A DNA stretch of 57,276 nucleotides, taken from contig CALEDV010000009.1 in the NCBI GenBank assembly GCA_937949555.1, positions 1 through 57,276 of the forward strand. The letters are read 5' to 3'. This document shows, one piece after another, positions 17,250-24,677 of this stretch. Made by a program: the position numbers and the translations under genes. The stretch comes from an uncultured bacterium. GTDB lineage: Bacteria > Nitrospirota > Thermodesulfovibrionia > Thermodesulfovibrionales > Dissulfurispiraceae. The notes beneath the pieces were generated by a model. It made no database searches. It saw nothing but the letters and a program-made list of their open reading frames with translations, and was not told the origin of the DNA. The stretch's first letter is position 1. Every line of letters begins with the position of its first letter.

Positions 17250-17339
17250 TCAATTCCTTTTAAAAATAACAACCCCTAATAGGGTGAAAAGAATTACACT
17301 GCCTGTGAAAGCTAAAACTAAGATTTTGGACTTGAGCAT
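17250..17339 (-). CDS. possible 29-residue single-span membrane peptide
   Basis: Between the response regulator and valS, the minus strand encodes a 29-residue peptide from ATG at 17339. It is basic at both ends with one membrane-spanning hydrophobic stretch (ILVLAFTGSVILFTLLGVVI, then FKRN). No Shine-Dalgarno is evident. It could be a true small membrane protein, or the truncated N-terminal signal anchor of a lost gene; signal anchors of C-terminal-processing proteases look similar. Composition supports coding only weakly. Confidence 0.3.
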   Translation of the reverse strand: MLKSKILVLAFTGSVILFTLLGVVIFKRN

Positions 17340-17362
17340 AATATTATAAATTAAAGGGAAAA

Positions 17363-18337
17363 TTAGTACGGCAACTCTGCAGTTATTCTATTAATTTCCT
17401 TTTCAACCAGAGTTTTAGTTGTTTCTGGCACCACGCGGTTCAGTATAGCGACCACACTGTCCCTTGTCTCTTCAGCAATTCCATGCAGCACAGACTGAAT
17501 AACCTGTTCAGTAACTAAGGGGACTGCCTCCTTGATAAGAGATTCAACCCTTTCTTGAACCATTGCTATCAATGTCTCTCTGAGTTCATCATTAAAAAAC
17601 GCAATCATCCTTTCGTCAATAGACTGTCTGAATAATTCTAAGACCTCTTCTTTTGAGGGCATATTAGAGACATCAATGCTTAAGGGTTGAGACGGAGCAA
17701 CAGGCTCTTTTTCCTGCCTCTGCAGGGCCTCAGAAAAGGCATCCTGAAATGTCATCGGCTCATCTTCTATATCCTTCTGTGGAGCCTCTGAATCTGCCTC
17801 CTGTAGGGCATCAAAATCATCGTCATTAAAGGTGATTTCTGTTGAGGCACTCTCCTGCTCTGGAGCCTCCTCTTGCACCTCTGGCATTACATCGAGCGCC
17901 GCAAAGGGATCATCCTCAGGAATTGTATCCTGTGTTTCTTGGGTTTCTGCAAACTGATTATCCTGCGGCTTCTCCTTAACAAGTGCCTTTACCTTACTTA
18001 TCAATTCCTGGGATTCAAAGGGCTTGATTATAAAGTCATCAGCGCCAGACTTCTTTGCGTATTCTTCATCAAAGGGTTCAAAGGCGCCTGCAAGGAGAAT
18101 GACAGGAGTGTCTGCAGTGGCAGGATTGTCCTTAATCTTTTCACAGAGTTGATAACCGTTGAGTTTAGGCATATCAATATCAGCCAAAACTATGTGGGGC
18201 ATGTAAGAAACAAGCTCAGATAAAGCCTGCTCGCCATCGTTAAAGGACCTCACTTGAAAGTTCTCTGGAGTTAATACAAGTTCAACAACCTTTTGGATTG
18301 TTATGCTGTCATCGGCTAATAGAAGTTTATATCCCAT
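17363..18337 (-). CDS. response regulator with long acidic linker
   Basis: About 324 residues from the ATG at 18337 (MGYKLLLADDSITIQKVVE), which matches the usual start of this receiver type; an ATG 33 bases upstream is in frame. Neither has a clear SD. The receiver (1-118) has an acidic pair, the acceptor Asp in LADIDMPKLNG and Lys in IIKPFES. An acidic, low-complexity linker (about 120-230) follows. The C-terminal ~90 residues are helical (ERMIAFFNDELRETLIAMV; VVPETTKTLVEKEINRITAE), a module seen in gliding/motility-type regulators. It has no DNA-binding domain, so it probably acts by protein interaction. Confidence 0.85.
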   Translation of the reverse strand: MGYKLLLADDSITIQKVVELVLTPENFQVRSFNDGEQALSELVSYMPHIVLADIDMPKLNGYQLCEKIKDNPATADTPVILLAGAFEPFDEEYAKKSGADDFIIKPFESQELISKVKALVKEKPQDNQFAETQETQDTIPEDDPFAALDVMPEVQEEAPEQESASTEITFNDDDFDALQEADSEAPQKDIEDEPMTFQDAFSEALQRQEKEPVAPSQPLSIDVSNMPSKEEVLELFRQSIDERMIAFFNDELRETLIAMVQERVESLIKEAVPLVTEQVIQSVLHGIAEETRDSVVAILNRVVPETTKTLVEKEINRITAELPY

Positions 18338-18558
18338 TTTTTCGATTGGAAATAGCCAAATAAAGAGCATCAGTTTGTTTAGGAACAGTTAAAACAGTAC
18401 TGAACCCTATAAACTGCTGCGCTGTTGTTTTACTTATCTATCCCCATCCTCCTTTTTGAGCAATGACTTATAGGTGTTTAAGCAGTAAAGGAAATTATCA
18501 TTCACAAAACATATCTGAGTTTTTAGCTATAGAGTAAACAATAAAATCCCTCTTTTAA

Positions 18559-18930
18559 TCAAGAAACCCCCTTTGAACGATAGTCCTCTATTGCCTTCCT
18601 TAGTGCATCAGCCCCAAGGTTTGAACAGTGCATCTTCTGAGGAGGCAATCCGCCAAGCTCTGCTTCTACAGCCTCCTTTGAAATAGCAAGGGCTTCATCA
18701 AGGGTCTTGCCCTTAACCATCTCTGTAATCATACTGCTAACTGCAATTGCAGCTCCACAACCAAAGGTTCTAAACTTGGCATCCACTATCCTGTCATTCT
18801 GCACCTTTATAAAAAGCTGCATGGCATCTCCGCAAGTAGGGTTGCCTTCCATGCCTACACCATCTGCATCAGCAATCTCACCAACATTTCTTGGATTCAT
18901 AAAATGGTCCATTACCTTTTCAGAATACAT
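18559..18930 (-). CDS. iscU: IscU/NifU-like Fe-S cluster scaffold
   Basis: The scaffold on which [2Fe-2S] clusters are built, 123 residues. All three ligand cysteines are present, in GNPTCGDAM (with the conserved Asp), RTFGCGAAIAVSS and PPQKMHCSNLGADA; LPPQK stands for the LPPVK chaperone-binding motif. AAGGAGG precedes the ATG at ideal spacing. It lies 30 bases after the IscS-like gene, its expected partner. The scaffold looks fully functional, in contrast to the altered desulfurase. HscA, HscB and ferredoxin are not encoded nearby. Confidence 0.95.
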   Translation of the reverse strand: MYSEKVMDHFMNPRNVGEIADADGVGMEGNPTCGDAMQLFIKVQNDRIVDAKFRTFGCGAAIAVSSMITEMVKGKTLDEALAISKEAVEAELGGLPPQKMHCSNLGADALRKAIEDYRSKGVS

Positions 18931-18960
18931 TGTATCCTCCTTTTTGCTTTTTATACCTGC

Positions 18961-20121
18961 CTATTGCCAACCCTTTGCAAAGGGCGACATCTCCCTAAGC
19001 CTCCCAATAACAGCAGGAAACTCCCTAAGCAGATAATCAACCTGCTCATCATTATTATCGTCTCCCAAAGTGAACACAATTGAACCCTGCGCAAGGGCAG
19101 TTGGAGTGCCAAGAGAAAGCAGTACTGGCGAGGACTTAAGTGCCCTTGACGAACATGCAGAACCGCTCGCAGCATAAATACCCTTCATGGCAAGCATGAG
19201 CAGCATCGCCTCTCCCTCAATAAATTCCACTACAAAACTGGCATGATTGGGGAGCCTGTTGTCAGGGTGTCCAGTAAGATACACATTAGGAATATCAAGA
19301 AGCGCTTTGATAATCCTGTCTCTTAACCCCTTAGCATGTCCCATTCTCGTTGACATTTCAGAGTACGCAATCTCTGCAGCCTTTCCCATCCCCACAATGG
19401 CAGGGACATTTTCAGTGCCTGCCCTTCTTCCTCCCTCCTGTATTCCTCCATAAATGAGAGGAACTATCCTTAAACCTTCCCTTATATAAAGTGCAGCAGC
19501 ACCCTTAGGGCCATAAAATTGATGGGCAGCCATACTCAGGGCATCCACTCCAAGCTCGTTTACATCTACAGGGATGTTACCAACTGTGGCAACACCATCT
19601 GCGTGAAGGACAACATTATTTTCCTTTGCAATCTTTGCTATCTCCTTTATTGGTTCAACGGTGCCTATTTCGCTACTTGCATGGGTTACTGATATAAGGG
19701 TGGTCTCCTTGGTGATTGATGAACGCACTACCTCAGGGTCAACGGTACCATATTTGTCCACAGGAAGGTAGGTTACTACAAAACCGCTCTTCTCAAGGAA
19801 TCGGGCTGCATTGAGAATGGAGTGGTGCTCTACCTTTGATACTATTATATGCTTACCCTGAGCCTGCTTTGCAATCGCAATCCCTCTGAGGGCAAAATTA
19901 TTTGACTCTGCCCCGCTTGCAGTAAAGACTATACTGGCTGGTTTTGCATTGATAAGGGCTGCTGTAGATGCCCTTGCCTTCTCTATTGCCTCCCTTGCCT
20001 TTGTCCCCATCTCATAGAGGCTCAAGGGATTTCCAAAATCATCTCTAAAATAGGGCATCATTGTCTCAAGGACATCAGGATGTAGTGGATTAGTTGCTGC
20101 ATGATCAAAATAACAGCGCAT
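18961..20121 (-). CDS. iscS: IscS/NifS-like protein lacking the PLP-binding lysine
   Basis: A 386-residue class V aminotransferase-fold protein of the cysteine desulfurase family. It keeps YFDHAATNPLHPD, the PLP-stacking His (VEHHSIL), the Asp of LHADGV and the loop cysteine C323 (ASGSACSSRALKSS). The Schiff-base lysine position of SxHKxYGPKG reads AAHQFYGPKG, with Q201. The phosphate-binding Thr of SGATES is Ala (SGAES), and the Gln that faces the PLP O3' is Ala (ADGVATVG). Such a pattern is known for Archaeoglobus fulgidus IscS, reported to bind IscU and lend its cysteine as a cluster ligand without desulfurase activity. Family certain; activity doubtful. Confidence 0.93.
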   Translation of the reverse strand: MRCYFDHAATNPLHPDVLETMMPYFRDDFGNPLSLYEMGTKAREAIEKARASTAALINAKPASIVFTASGAESNNFALRGIAIAKQAQGKHIIVSKVEHHSILNAARFLEKSGFVVTYLPVDKYGTVDPEVVRSSITKETTLISVTHASSEIGTVEPIKEIAKIAKENNVVLHADGVATVGNIPVDVNELGVDALSMAAHQFYGPKGAAALYIREGLRIVPLIYGGIQEGGRRAGTENVPAIVGMGKAAEIAYSEMSTRMGHAKGLRDRIIKALLDIPNVYLTGHPDNRLPNHASFVVEFIEGEAMLLMLAMKGIYAASGSACSSRALKSSPVLLSLGTPTALAQGSIVFTLGDDNNDEQVDYLLREFPAVIGRLREMSPFAKGWQ

Positions 20122-20150
20122 ATTGTCTCCTTATAAATTATTTTATTAGG

Positions 20151-20405
20151 CTAAGTTAGTTTCTTAACATAAAACTTGTAGTAGTCCTCATCTTCATCAA
20201 GACCAATAAACTGATTGCCAGTCTTTTCACACCACTGAGGTATGTCCTCAAGGGCACCGTCATAATCTGTAAGGATCTCAAGAATCTGTCCCTTATCAAT
20301 CTTCTTCATCATCTCATCAAGCTTTAACAGGTGCATAGGACACATCATGTACACGATATCAGCAGTCACATCAGCCTTAACATTACTAACAAACTTTATC
20401 TGCAT
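20151..20405 (-). CDS. TusA-like sulfur-carrier protein with CPMH motif
   Basis: An 84-residue protein of the TusA/SirA-like fold. The N-terminal strand is followed by MMCPMHLLKLDEMMKKID, where C22 corresponds to the persulfide-carrying cysteine of CPxP; the second proline is His here. The second half (ILEILTDYDGALEDIPQWC, then a GNQFIG turn) matches the usual beta-alpha-beta end. It overlaps the Rrf2 regulator by 10 bases and sits 29 bases before the IscS-like gene. It could deliver sulfur to the IscS-IscU pair, replacing PLP chemistry; this is inference from position. Confidence 0.85.
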   Translation of the reverse strand: MQIKFVSNVKADVTADIVYMMCPMHLLKLDEMMKKIDKGQILEILTDYDGALEDIPQWCEKTGNQFIGLDEDEDYYKFYVKKLT

Positions 20406-20821
20406 ACCCTATCTATATCCCCTTTAATCAACTGAGCCAATGATATTGTCCTTAAAAATGATTCTATCTGACCGCCCAATGCCTTCCACAACAAATGGCT
20501 TACACACTTCTCTACCCTGTTGCAACCCTCTGCTGGGTCAAGACATGAGGTAATTGCAAAGGGCCCCTCCAATTCTGTAAGTATGGAGGCTATGCTAATC
20601 CTATCAGGCGGCAAATTTAAGGTATATCCGCCTCCAGGGCCCTTCTTGCTTGTTATAAGACCTGCCTTTCGCAACTTATTCAGTATCTGTTCAAGATAGG
20701 AGACTGAAACATCCTGGTTCTCTGATATCTCCTTAATCGTGACAGGCCTGTCAGGATAACCCAGGGCTATCTCAAACATTGCCCTAACACCATACTGCCC
20801 CTTTGTAGAAAGCCTCAGCAT
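20396..20821 (-). CDS. iscR: IscR-like Rrf2-family Fe-S regulator
   Basis: A 141-residue winged-helix transcription factor. The HTH part is MLRLSTKGQYGVRAMFEIAL, with SVSYLEQILNKLRKAGLI as recognition region and GPGGGYTL as wing. Three cysteines, C93, C100 and C106 (SCLDPAEGCNRVEKC), with H109 nearby, could bind a [2Fe-2S] cluster as in IscR; spacing is C-x6-C-x5-C rather than C-x5-C-x5-C. It is the first gene of the operon iscR-tusA-iscS-iscU. A TGACA-A-TGTCA inverted repeat overlaps its own -35 box, suggesting autoregulation. Confidence 0.9.
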   Translation of the reverse strand: MLRLSTKGQYGVRAMFEIALGYPDRPVTIKEISENQDVSVSYLEQILNKLRKAGLITSKKGPGGGYTLNLPPDRISIASILTELEGPFAITSCLDPAEGCNRVEKCVSHLLWKALGGQIESFLRTISLAQLIKGDIDRVCR

Positions 20822-20826
20822 AGGAT

Positions 20827-20855
20827 ATGCTATAAAAACCTACTGACATTGTCAA
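20827..20855 (-). promoter_or_regulatory. iscR promoter and candidate operator
   Basis: On the minus strand, TTGACA (20855-20850) is followed 15-17 bases later by TATAGC/TAGCAT (20834-20827). The inverted repeat TGACA-A-TGTCA (20844-20854) overlaps the -35 box and is a plausible Rrf2/IscR operator. Because the -10 box ends only ~6 bases before the ATG at 20821 and there is no Shine-Dalgarno, the transcript may be leaderless. Confidence 0.5.
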
Positions 20856-21312
20856 GTATTATCTAAGGTGCTCATACAACTGTTAAATAGAAGAAAATAC
20901 AGAGGATGTGTGCCGCCATTATTCATGATTAAAAAACTCCCACAGATTCCCTTAAATTGCCGATAGGAGTAAGAGGGTGTGCTGAAAAGGCTTTATTGCC
21001 ACACCTTTTTACAGGGCCTTTGGACCTTCGCAAATAATGCTAATTAAATCACCTCTTGGGGACTGAATGAGTTATGGCCCTTTTTAATAAACCCTGTGGC
21101 AGTATAAAGGCTTTCAGGCATGCCCTCTTACTCCTTACAGGTTTCTATCGGCAATTTTAGGAGATTCAGATGGGTTTGTAATGTGTCAATGAACAGGGTT
21201 ATAATTTGTAATACTAAAAGCTCTTAAAATTCTTTTTGTTACCCCAACATAATATTCTGCTAAGGAGGACATGAGACTGCGATAGTATCAATGGCGCAGT
21301 TCTTAAGACACA
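20856..21312. other. intergenic region iscR / PBP1A
   Basis: The divergent gap holds the iscR promoter, MITE-like copy 1 and a ~150-base AT-rich stretch before PBP1A. In that last part TTATAAT at about 21199 is a possible -10 box. A strong AAGGAGGAC followed by ATG at 21271 opens a 4-codon ORF (ATG AGA CTG CGA TAG) in the same frame as PBP1A. No other gene or RNA is seen. Confidence 0.6.
20954..21158 (-). mobile_element. MITE-like element, copy 1
   Basis: A ~205 bp non-coding element in the iscR-PBP1A intergenic region. Ends are inverted: AAATTGCCGATAG then AGTAAGAGGG on the left, CTATCGGCAATTT with CCCTCTTACT on the right. The similarity between arms continues inward for ~45 bases (GTGCTGAAAAGGCTTTATTG against the GCATGCCTGAAAGCCTTTATAC side). 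It is inverted relative to copies 2 and 3, and roughly 90-95% identical to copy 2 by eye. It encodes no protein, so movement would need a transposase in trans. T/A-rich flanks make exact ends uncertain by a few bases. Confidence 0.8.
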
Positions 21313-23601
21313 TTGAGGACAAAGGGCATCATTATTCTTACTTTAATATTTATGCTTTCAATGGCAGGGGGTTATATTGCTATTGCAAAGGGGACTCCTT
21401 CTATCGCTGAACTCAAAAACTACAGGGCATCAGAGGGGACTAAGGTCTTTGACGACAATAATTCTCTGATAGGTGAATTCAAAGAAGAGAAGGGACTTTT
21501 TGTTCCCCTATCAAGGATTCCAGCCCTTATAAAAAATGCAGTAATAGCCACAGAGGACTCCCGTTTTTATAAGCACAAAGGCATAGACTATATTGGTATT
21601 GGAAGGGCGCTAGTAAAAGACCTTATGCATATGAGCCTAAAAGAAGGAGGCTCTACAATAACACAACAATTGGCAAAGATACTTTTTCTAAGCCCAGAGA
21701 AAACTATTAAAAGAAAGGTAAGAGAGGCTCAACTTGCCATAAAACTTGAGAATGAATTAACCAAAGATGAGATACTTGAGCTCTATTTAAATAGGGTTTA
21801 CTTTGGACATGGCGCTTACGGTATCGAAATGGCAACCCAAAGATATTTTGGAAAGTCTGTGGGACAGATAACCCTTCCAGAGGCAGCCCTGCTTGCAGGA
21901 CTGATAAAGGCACCCAACACCTATTCACCCTATAATGACCTTGTTAGGGCAAAGGAACGGCAAGAGACAGTGCTCTTTAGGATGGAAGAAGAAGGATATA
22001 TCAAGCCCTCAGAAAGGGAATGGGCAAGGAGGCAGCCTATACATCTTGCCTCTCTTAGAACCACAACTGATGCCTTTAACTATTTCTTAGAGTACATAAG
22101 GCAGCAACTTGAGCAAAAATACGGAGTAGAGGCAGTTTACAGAGGGGCTATGAAGGTTTACACCACTATTGATAAAAGGGCTCAGCTTAATGCCCAAAGG
22201 GCACTTCAGGAGGGACTCAGAGAGGTGGACAAGAGAAGGGGTTGGAGGGGAGCCATAGGCAAGAAAGACATCAGGGACTCCTCAGAAGATGCCAAGAAAA
22301 CCCACTCTTTTTCAGCATCGGTGAACGATATTTCTACAGGCATAGTTGTTTCGTTAACTCCAAAGGAGGCTGTCATTAAGGCACGGGGGATCACTGGAAG
22401 GTTATCGGTGCAGGACGCCCTCTGGGCATCTACAGTTATTGAAGGCAAGAGCGGGAAAACAAAACAGATAAAAAATCTTAAACTAACCGATATACTTCAA
22501 AGGGGCGATGTAATATGGGTAAGATTCAAGACAATAGCCTCAGGAGCTGTAACCTTCTCCCTTGAACAGGAACCTGAGGTAGAAGGCGCACTAATAGCCC
22601 TTAATCCAGACAACGGGTATATCAAGGCAATGGTAGGAGGGTTTAGCTTCGTCAGAAGTGAATTTAACCGCACGACCCTTGCAATGAGACAGCCAGGCTC
22701 AGCCTTCAAACCCTTTATATATGCCGCTGCTCTTGAAAACGGCTATACGCCTGCGTCAATTATTGTTGATGAGCCAATCTCCTATTCCACAGGAATACAG
22801 GGCAGTTGGCAGCCTGAAAATTATGACCGTAAACATTATGGGCCTACCCGTTTAAGAGAAGCATTGGCATACTCAAGGAATGTAGTTACTGTAAAACTCC
22901 TCCAGGCAGTAGGAATTGATAAGGTAATATCCTTTGTTAAGGATATGGGCATAGAGGGAGAGCTACCTCGTGATCTTACCATTTCTTTGGGTTCTTTGAG
23001 CATATCGCCCTTACAACTGGCTTCAGCCTATGCGGCCTTTGCAAATGGTGGTGTTAAGTACAAGGAGATGTCTATTAAGTATATAACTGATTCTAAGGGC
23101 AATGTGCTCGAAGAGAACCAACCGGAAGGTCTCGTTGTAATATCTCCTCAGACCTCCTTTCTTATAACCTCAATGCTTGAAGATGTTATAAAATATGGAA
23201 CAGGCAGGAGGGCAAGCATAGGAATCCCAGCAGCAGGCAAGACAGGCACCAGCAACGACTATAAGGACGCCTGGTTTGTTGGATACACACCTAATCTGCT
23301 GTCCTGCGTATGGGTTGGTTTTGATGACATGAAGAGGTCCCTTGGCGCAGGAGAGGTCGGCGGCAGGGCTGCTGCTCCCATATGGAGCAACTTTATGAGG
23401 AATACCTTAGACCTATCTGAACCTCAAGGATTCCTAATACCTGAAGGTATAGTAAGACTACCCATAGACCCCAAAACAGGACTGTTGTCCCTTGAGACTG
23501 CCTTTATGGAGTATTTCAAAGAAGGGACAAACCCAAAGGAATATACCTCTACGCCAGTCAGTGTAGAGAGACCTCAACCTATCCAAGCCGATTACGATTA
23601 A
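21313..23601 (+). CDS. penicillin-binding protein 1A (bifunctional)
   Basis: A class A PBP of 762 residues that polymerises and cross-links peptidoglycan. A signal anchor (residues 4-24) precedes the GT51 transglycosylase with EDSRFYKHKGIDYIGIGRAL and GGSTITQQLAKILFL. The transpeptidase has the active serine at about 463 (PGSAFKP), SRN, and KTGTSNDYKDAWFVG. Start is TTG; no earlier in-frame codon is free of a stop. Upstream, in the same frame, a strong SD and ATG (21271) lead into TAG and TAA, so the original start may have been lost or a leader peptide exists. It ends 15 bases from a convergent Zn-ribbon gene. Confidence 0.95.
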   Translation: MRTKGIIILTLIFMLSMAGGYIAIAKGTPSIAELKNYRASEGTKVFDDNNSLIGEFKEEKGLFVPLSRIPALIKNAVIATEDSRFYKHKGIDYIGIGRALVKDLMHMSLKEGGSTITQQLAKILFLSPEKTIKRKVREAQLAIKLENELTKDEILELYLNRVYFGHGAYGIEMATQRYFGKSVGQITLPEAALLAGLIKAPNTYSPYNDLVRAKERQETVLFRMEEEGYIKPSEREWARRQPIHLASLRTTTDAFNYFLEYIRQQLEQKYGVEAVYRGAMKVYTTIDKRAQLNAQRALQEGLREVDKRRGWRGAIGKKDIRDSSEDAKKTHSFSASVNDISTGIVVSLTPKEAVIKARGITGRLSVQDALWASTVIEGKSGKTKQIKNLKLTDILQRGDVIWVRFKTIASGAVTFSLEQEPEVEGALIALNPDNGYIKAMVGGFSFVRSEFNRTTLAMRQPGSAFKPFIYAAALENGYTPASIIVDEPISYSTGIQGSWQPENYDRKHYGPTRLREALAYSRNVVTVKLLQAVGIDKVISFVKDMGIEGELPRDLTISLGSLSISPLQLASAYAAFANGGVKYKEMSIKYITDSKGNVLEENQPEGLVVISPQTSFLITSMLEDVIKYGTGRRASIGIPAAGKTGTSNDYKDAWFVGYTPNLLSCVWVGFDDMKRSLGAGEVGGRAAAPIWSNFMRNTLDLSEPQGFLIPEGIVRLPIDPKTGLLSLETAFMEYFKEGTNPKEYTSTPVSVERPQPIQADYD

Positions 23602-23616
23602 AAAAACAGCCCTACG

Positions 23617-23853
23617 CTAACCCATCGCCTTGATAAGCCTCTCGTATTTCTCTGCTCCAAGACACTCCTTAGCAGCAGGACACCACTGTACACATGAGGG
23701 TGGCATCTCTCTTGAGATTATCTTTCCGCAAACCTTGCAGTTCATGTCAGGCTCATCGGACCATATCTCGTTTTTGCTACAGCAAAAAGGACATATCAGA
23801 TCCTCAGGATATGGATTCCTTATCTCTCGACTTCCTGGGCAACTCTCTTTCAT
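23617..23853 (-). CDS. small zinc-ribbon protein
   Basis: About 78 residues from the ATG at 23853 (MKESCPGSREI); a TTG 18 bases upstream is less likely. The cysteine pairs LICPFCCSKNE and MNCKVCGKII are typical of a rubredoxin-like zinc knuckle. A C-terminal SCVQWCPAAKECLG follows, with helix AEKYERLIKAMG. Similar short cysteine-rich proteins occur in deltaproteobacteria and Nitrospirota without assigned function. It is transcribed towards PBP1A. Zinc binding is inferred from the CxxC pairs. Confidence 0.75.
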   Translation of the reverse strand: MKESCPGSREIRNPYPEDLICPFCCSKNEIWSDEPDMNCKVCGKIISREMPPSCVQWCPAAKECLGAEKYERLIKAMG

Positions 23854-23917
23854 GGGTTTATTATAAAGCAAACCATATTAAACTTCATTGACCTAAGTCA
23901 ATTCCATAAAACTGCCC

Positions 23918-24409
23918 TTATCTGGTAGGCGCTGCATATCGGAGTATTTCTCTGGCATCGAAGGCATTTCTTGTATCATCCACTGGCTTCATGCCCCTGT
24001 ACATCTTTATAAGGGCAGTGGATACTGGGCTTCTTGTCACAGAGGTATATCCTGGTTTAAATACATAGCTTGTCCTTTCCTCATTGCCCTTTCGTGTTAC
24101 TACCTTATCATAGTGCCCTGGCACTACAGTCTGATTTTCCCTTACCGTTGAATAGTGATCAACCATAACAAAAAAGTCATATCCTGCATTCAATGTAAGT
24201 TCTGCACATCGCCTAAAAAGGTATCCGTCACAAACACCCTCTGATGTAACCTCATTGCACTCAAAATTGACCCTATAGGTATTGGCATCTATTCTCATTT
24301 CAGAGTAACCATCCCCAAAAAAACCCCTTGCCTGATATTCAGTGGCACAACCTGATAAAGCAAGAGCGAGAACAACTGCACAAACAGCCAAAAGGCTACT
24401 TGGATTCAT
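23918..24409 (-). CDS. lipoprotein of CC0125/CC1285-like family
   Basis: A 163-residue exported lipoprotein. The signal peptide ends in a lipobox (ALALSGC, Cys about residue 21). The mature part opens with YQARGFFGDGYSEMRIDANT, then YRVNFECN, and LFRRCAELTLNAGYDFFVMV, which match a small family of conserved lipoproteins of unknown function annotated as CC0125/CC1285. Two extra cysteines (FECN, GVCDGY) may pair. It lies alone between the Zn-ribbon gene and a possible Cys-rich peptide, and shares no obvious operon. Confidence 0.85.
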   Translation of the reverse strand: MNPSSLLAVCAVVLALALSGCATEYQARGFFGDGYSEMRIDANTYRVNFECNEVTSEGVCDGYLFRRCAELTLNAGYDFFVMVDHYSTVRENQTVVPGHYDKVVTRKGNEERTSYVFKPGYTSVTRSPVSTALIKMYRGMKPVDDTRNAFDAREILRYAAPTR

Positions 24410-24450
24410 TTAATTAACTCTCCTTTTTTATTGATTTAACAACCCTATCA

Positions 24451-24618
24451 TTATCTGCCCTTATAGCCCGGGCAACCTTCAAATCCCTTGCAACCTTTAA
24501 CACGCAATTTGCAGCTGGAGTTAGTGCAGGGCGTCATTTTCTCACAATGCCTGCCTCTGGACAAGGGAACAATATCCCGACTTTTCTTATTATTATTATT
24601 AGATTTCGTTCTATCCAT
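24451..24618 (-). CDS. possible small cysteine-rich protein
   Basis: A 55-residue ORF from the ATG at 24618. The last 27 residues (MTPCTNSSCKLRVKGCKGFE then GCPGYKGR) have four closely spaced cysteines and basic residues, a pattern seen in short metal-binding proteins. The N-terminus contains a run of four Asn encoded by an ATT/AAT microsatellite, so the true start may be the later ATG at 24537. Only a weak SD is visible. It lies opposite the uspA promoter region. Confidence 0.4.
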   Translation of the reverse strand: MDRTKSNNNNKKSRDIVPLSRGRHCEKMTPCTNSSCKLRVKGCKGFEGCPGYKGR

Positions 24619-24677
24619 TAATCCAAAAAATAATATAATTATGCTAAAATAGTCAAAAAAATTATTAGGAGAATGCA

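Noticed and set aside
17223-17253. TTG at 17253 as the valS start
   Set aside because: The GGA box abuts the TTG with no spacing, and homologues begin at the LDKTYSP region, so the ATG at 17223 is preferred.
24580-24602. ATT trinucleotide run as a functional repeat
   Set aside because: Only four to five units; most likely simple-sequence drift in an AT-rich area.
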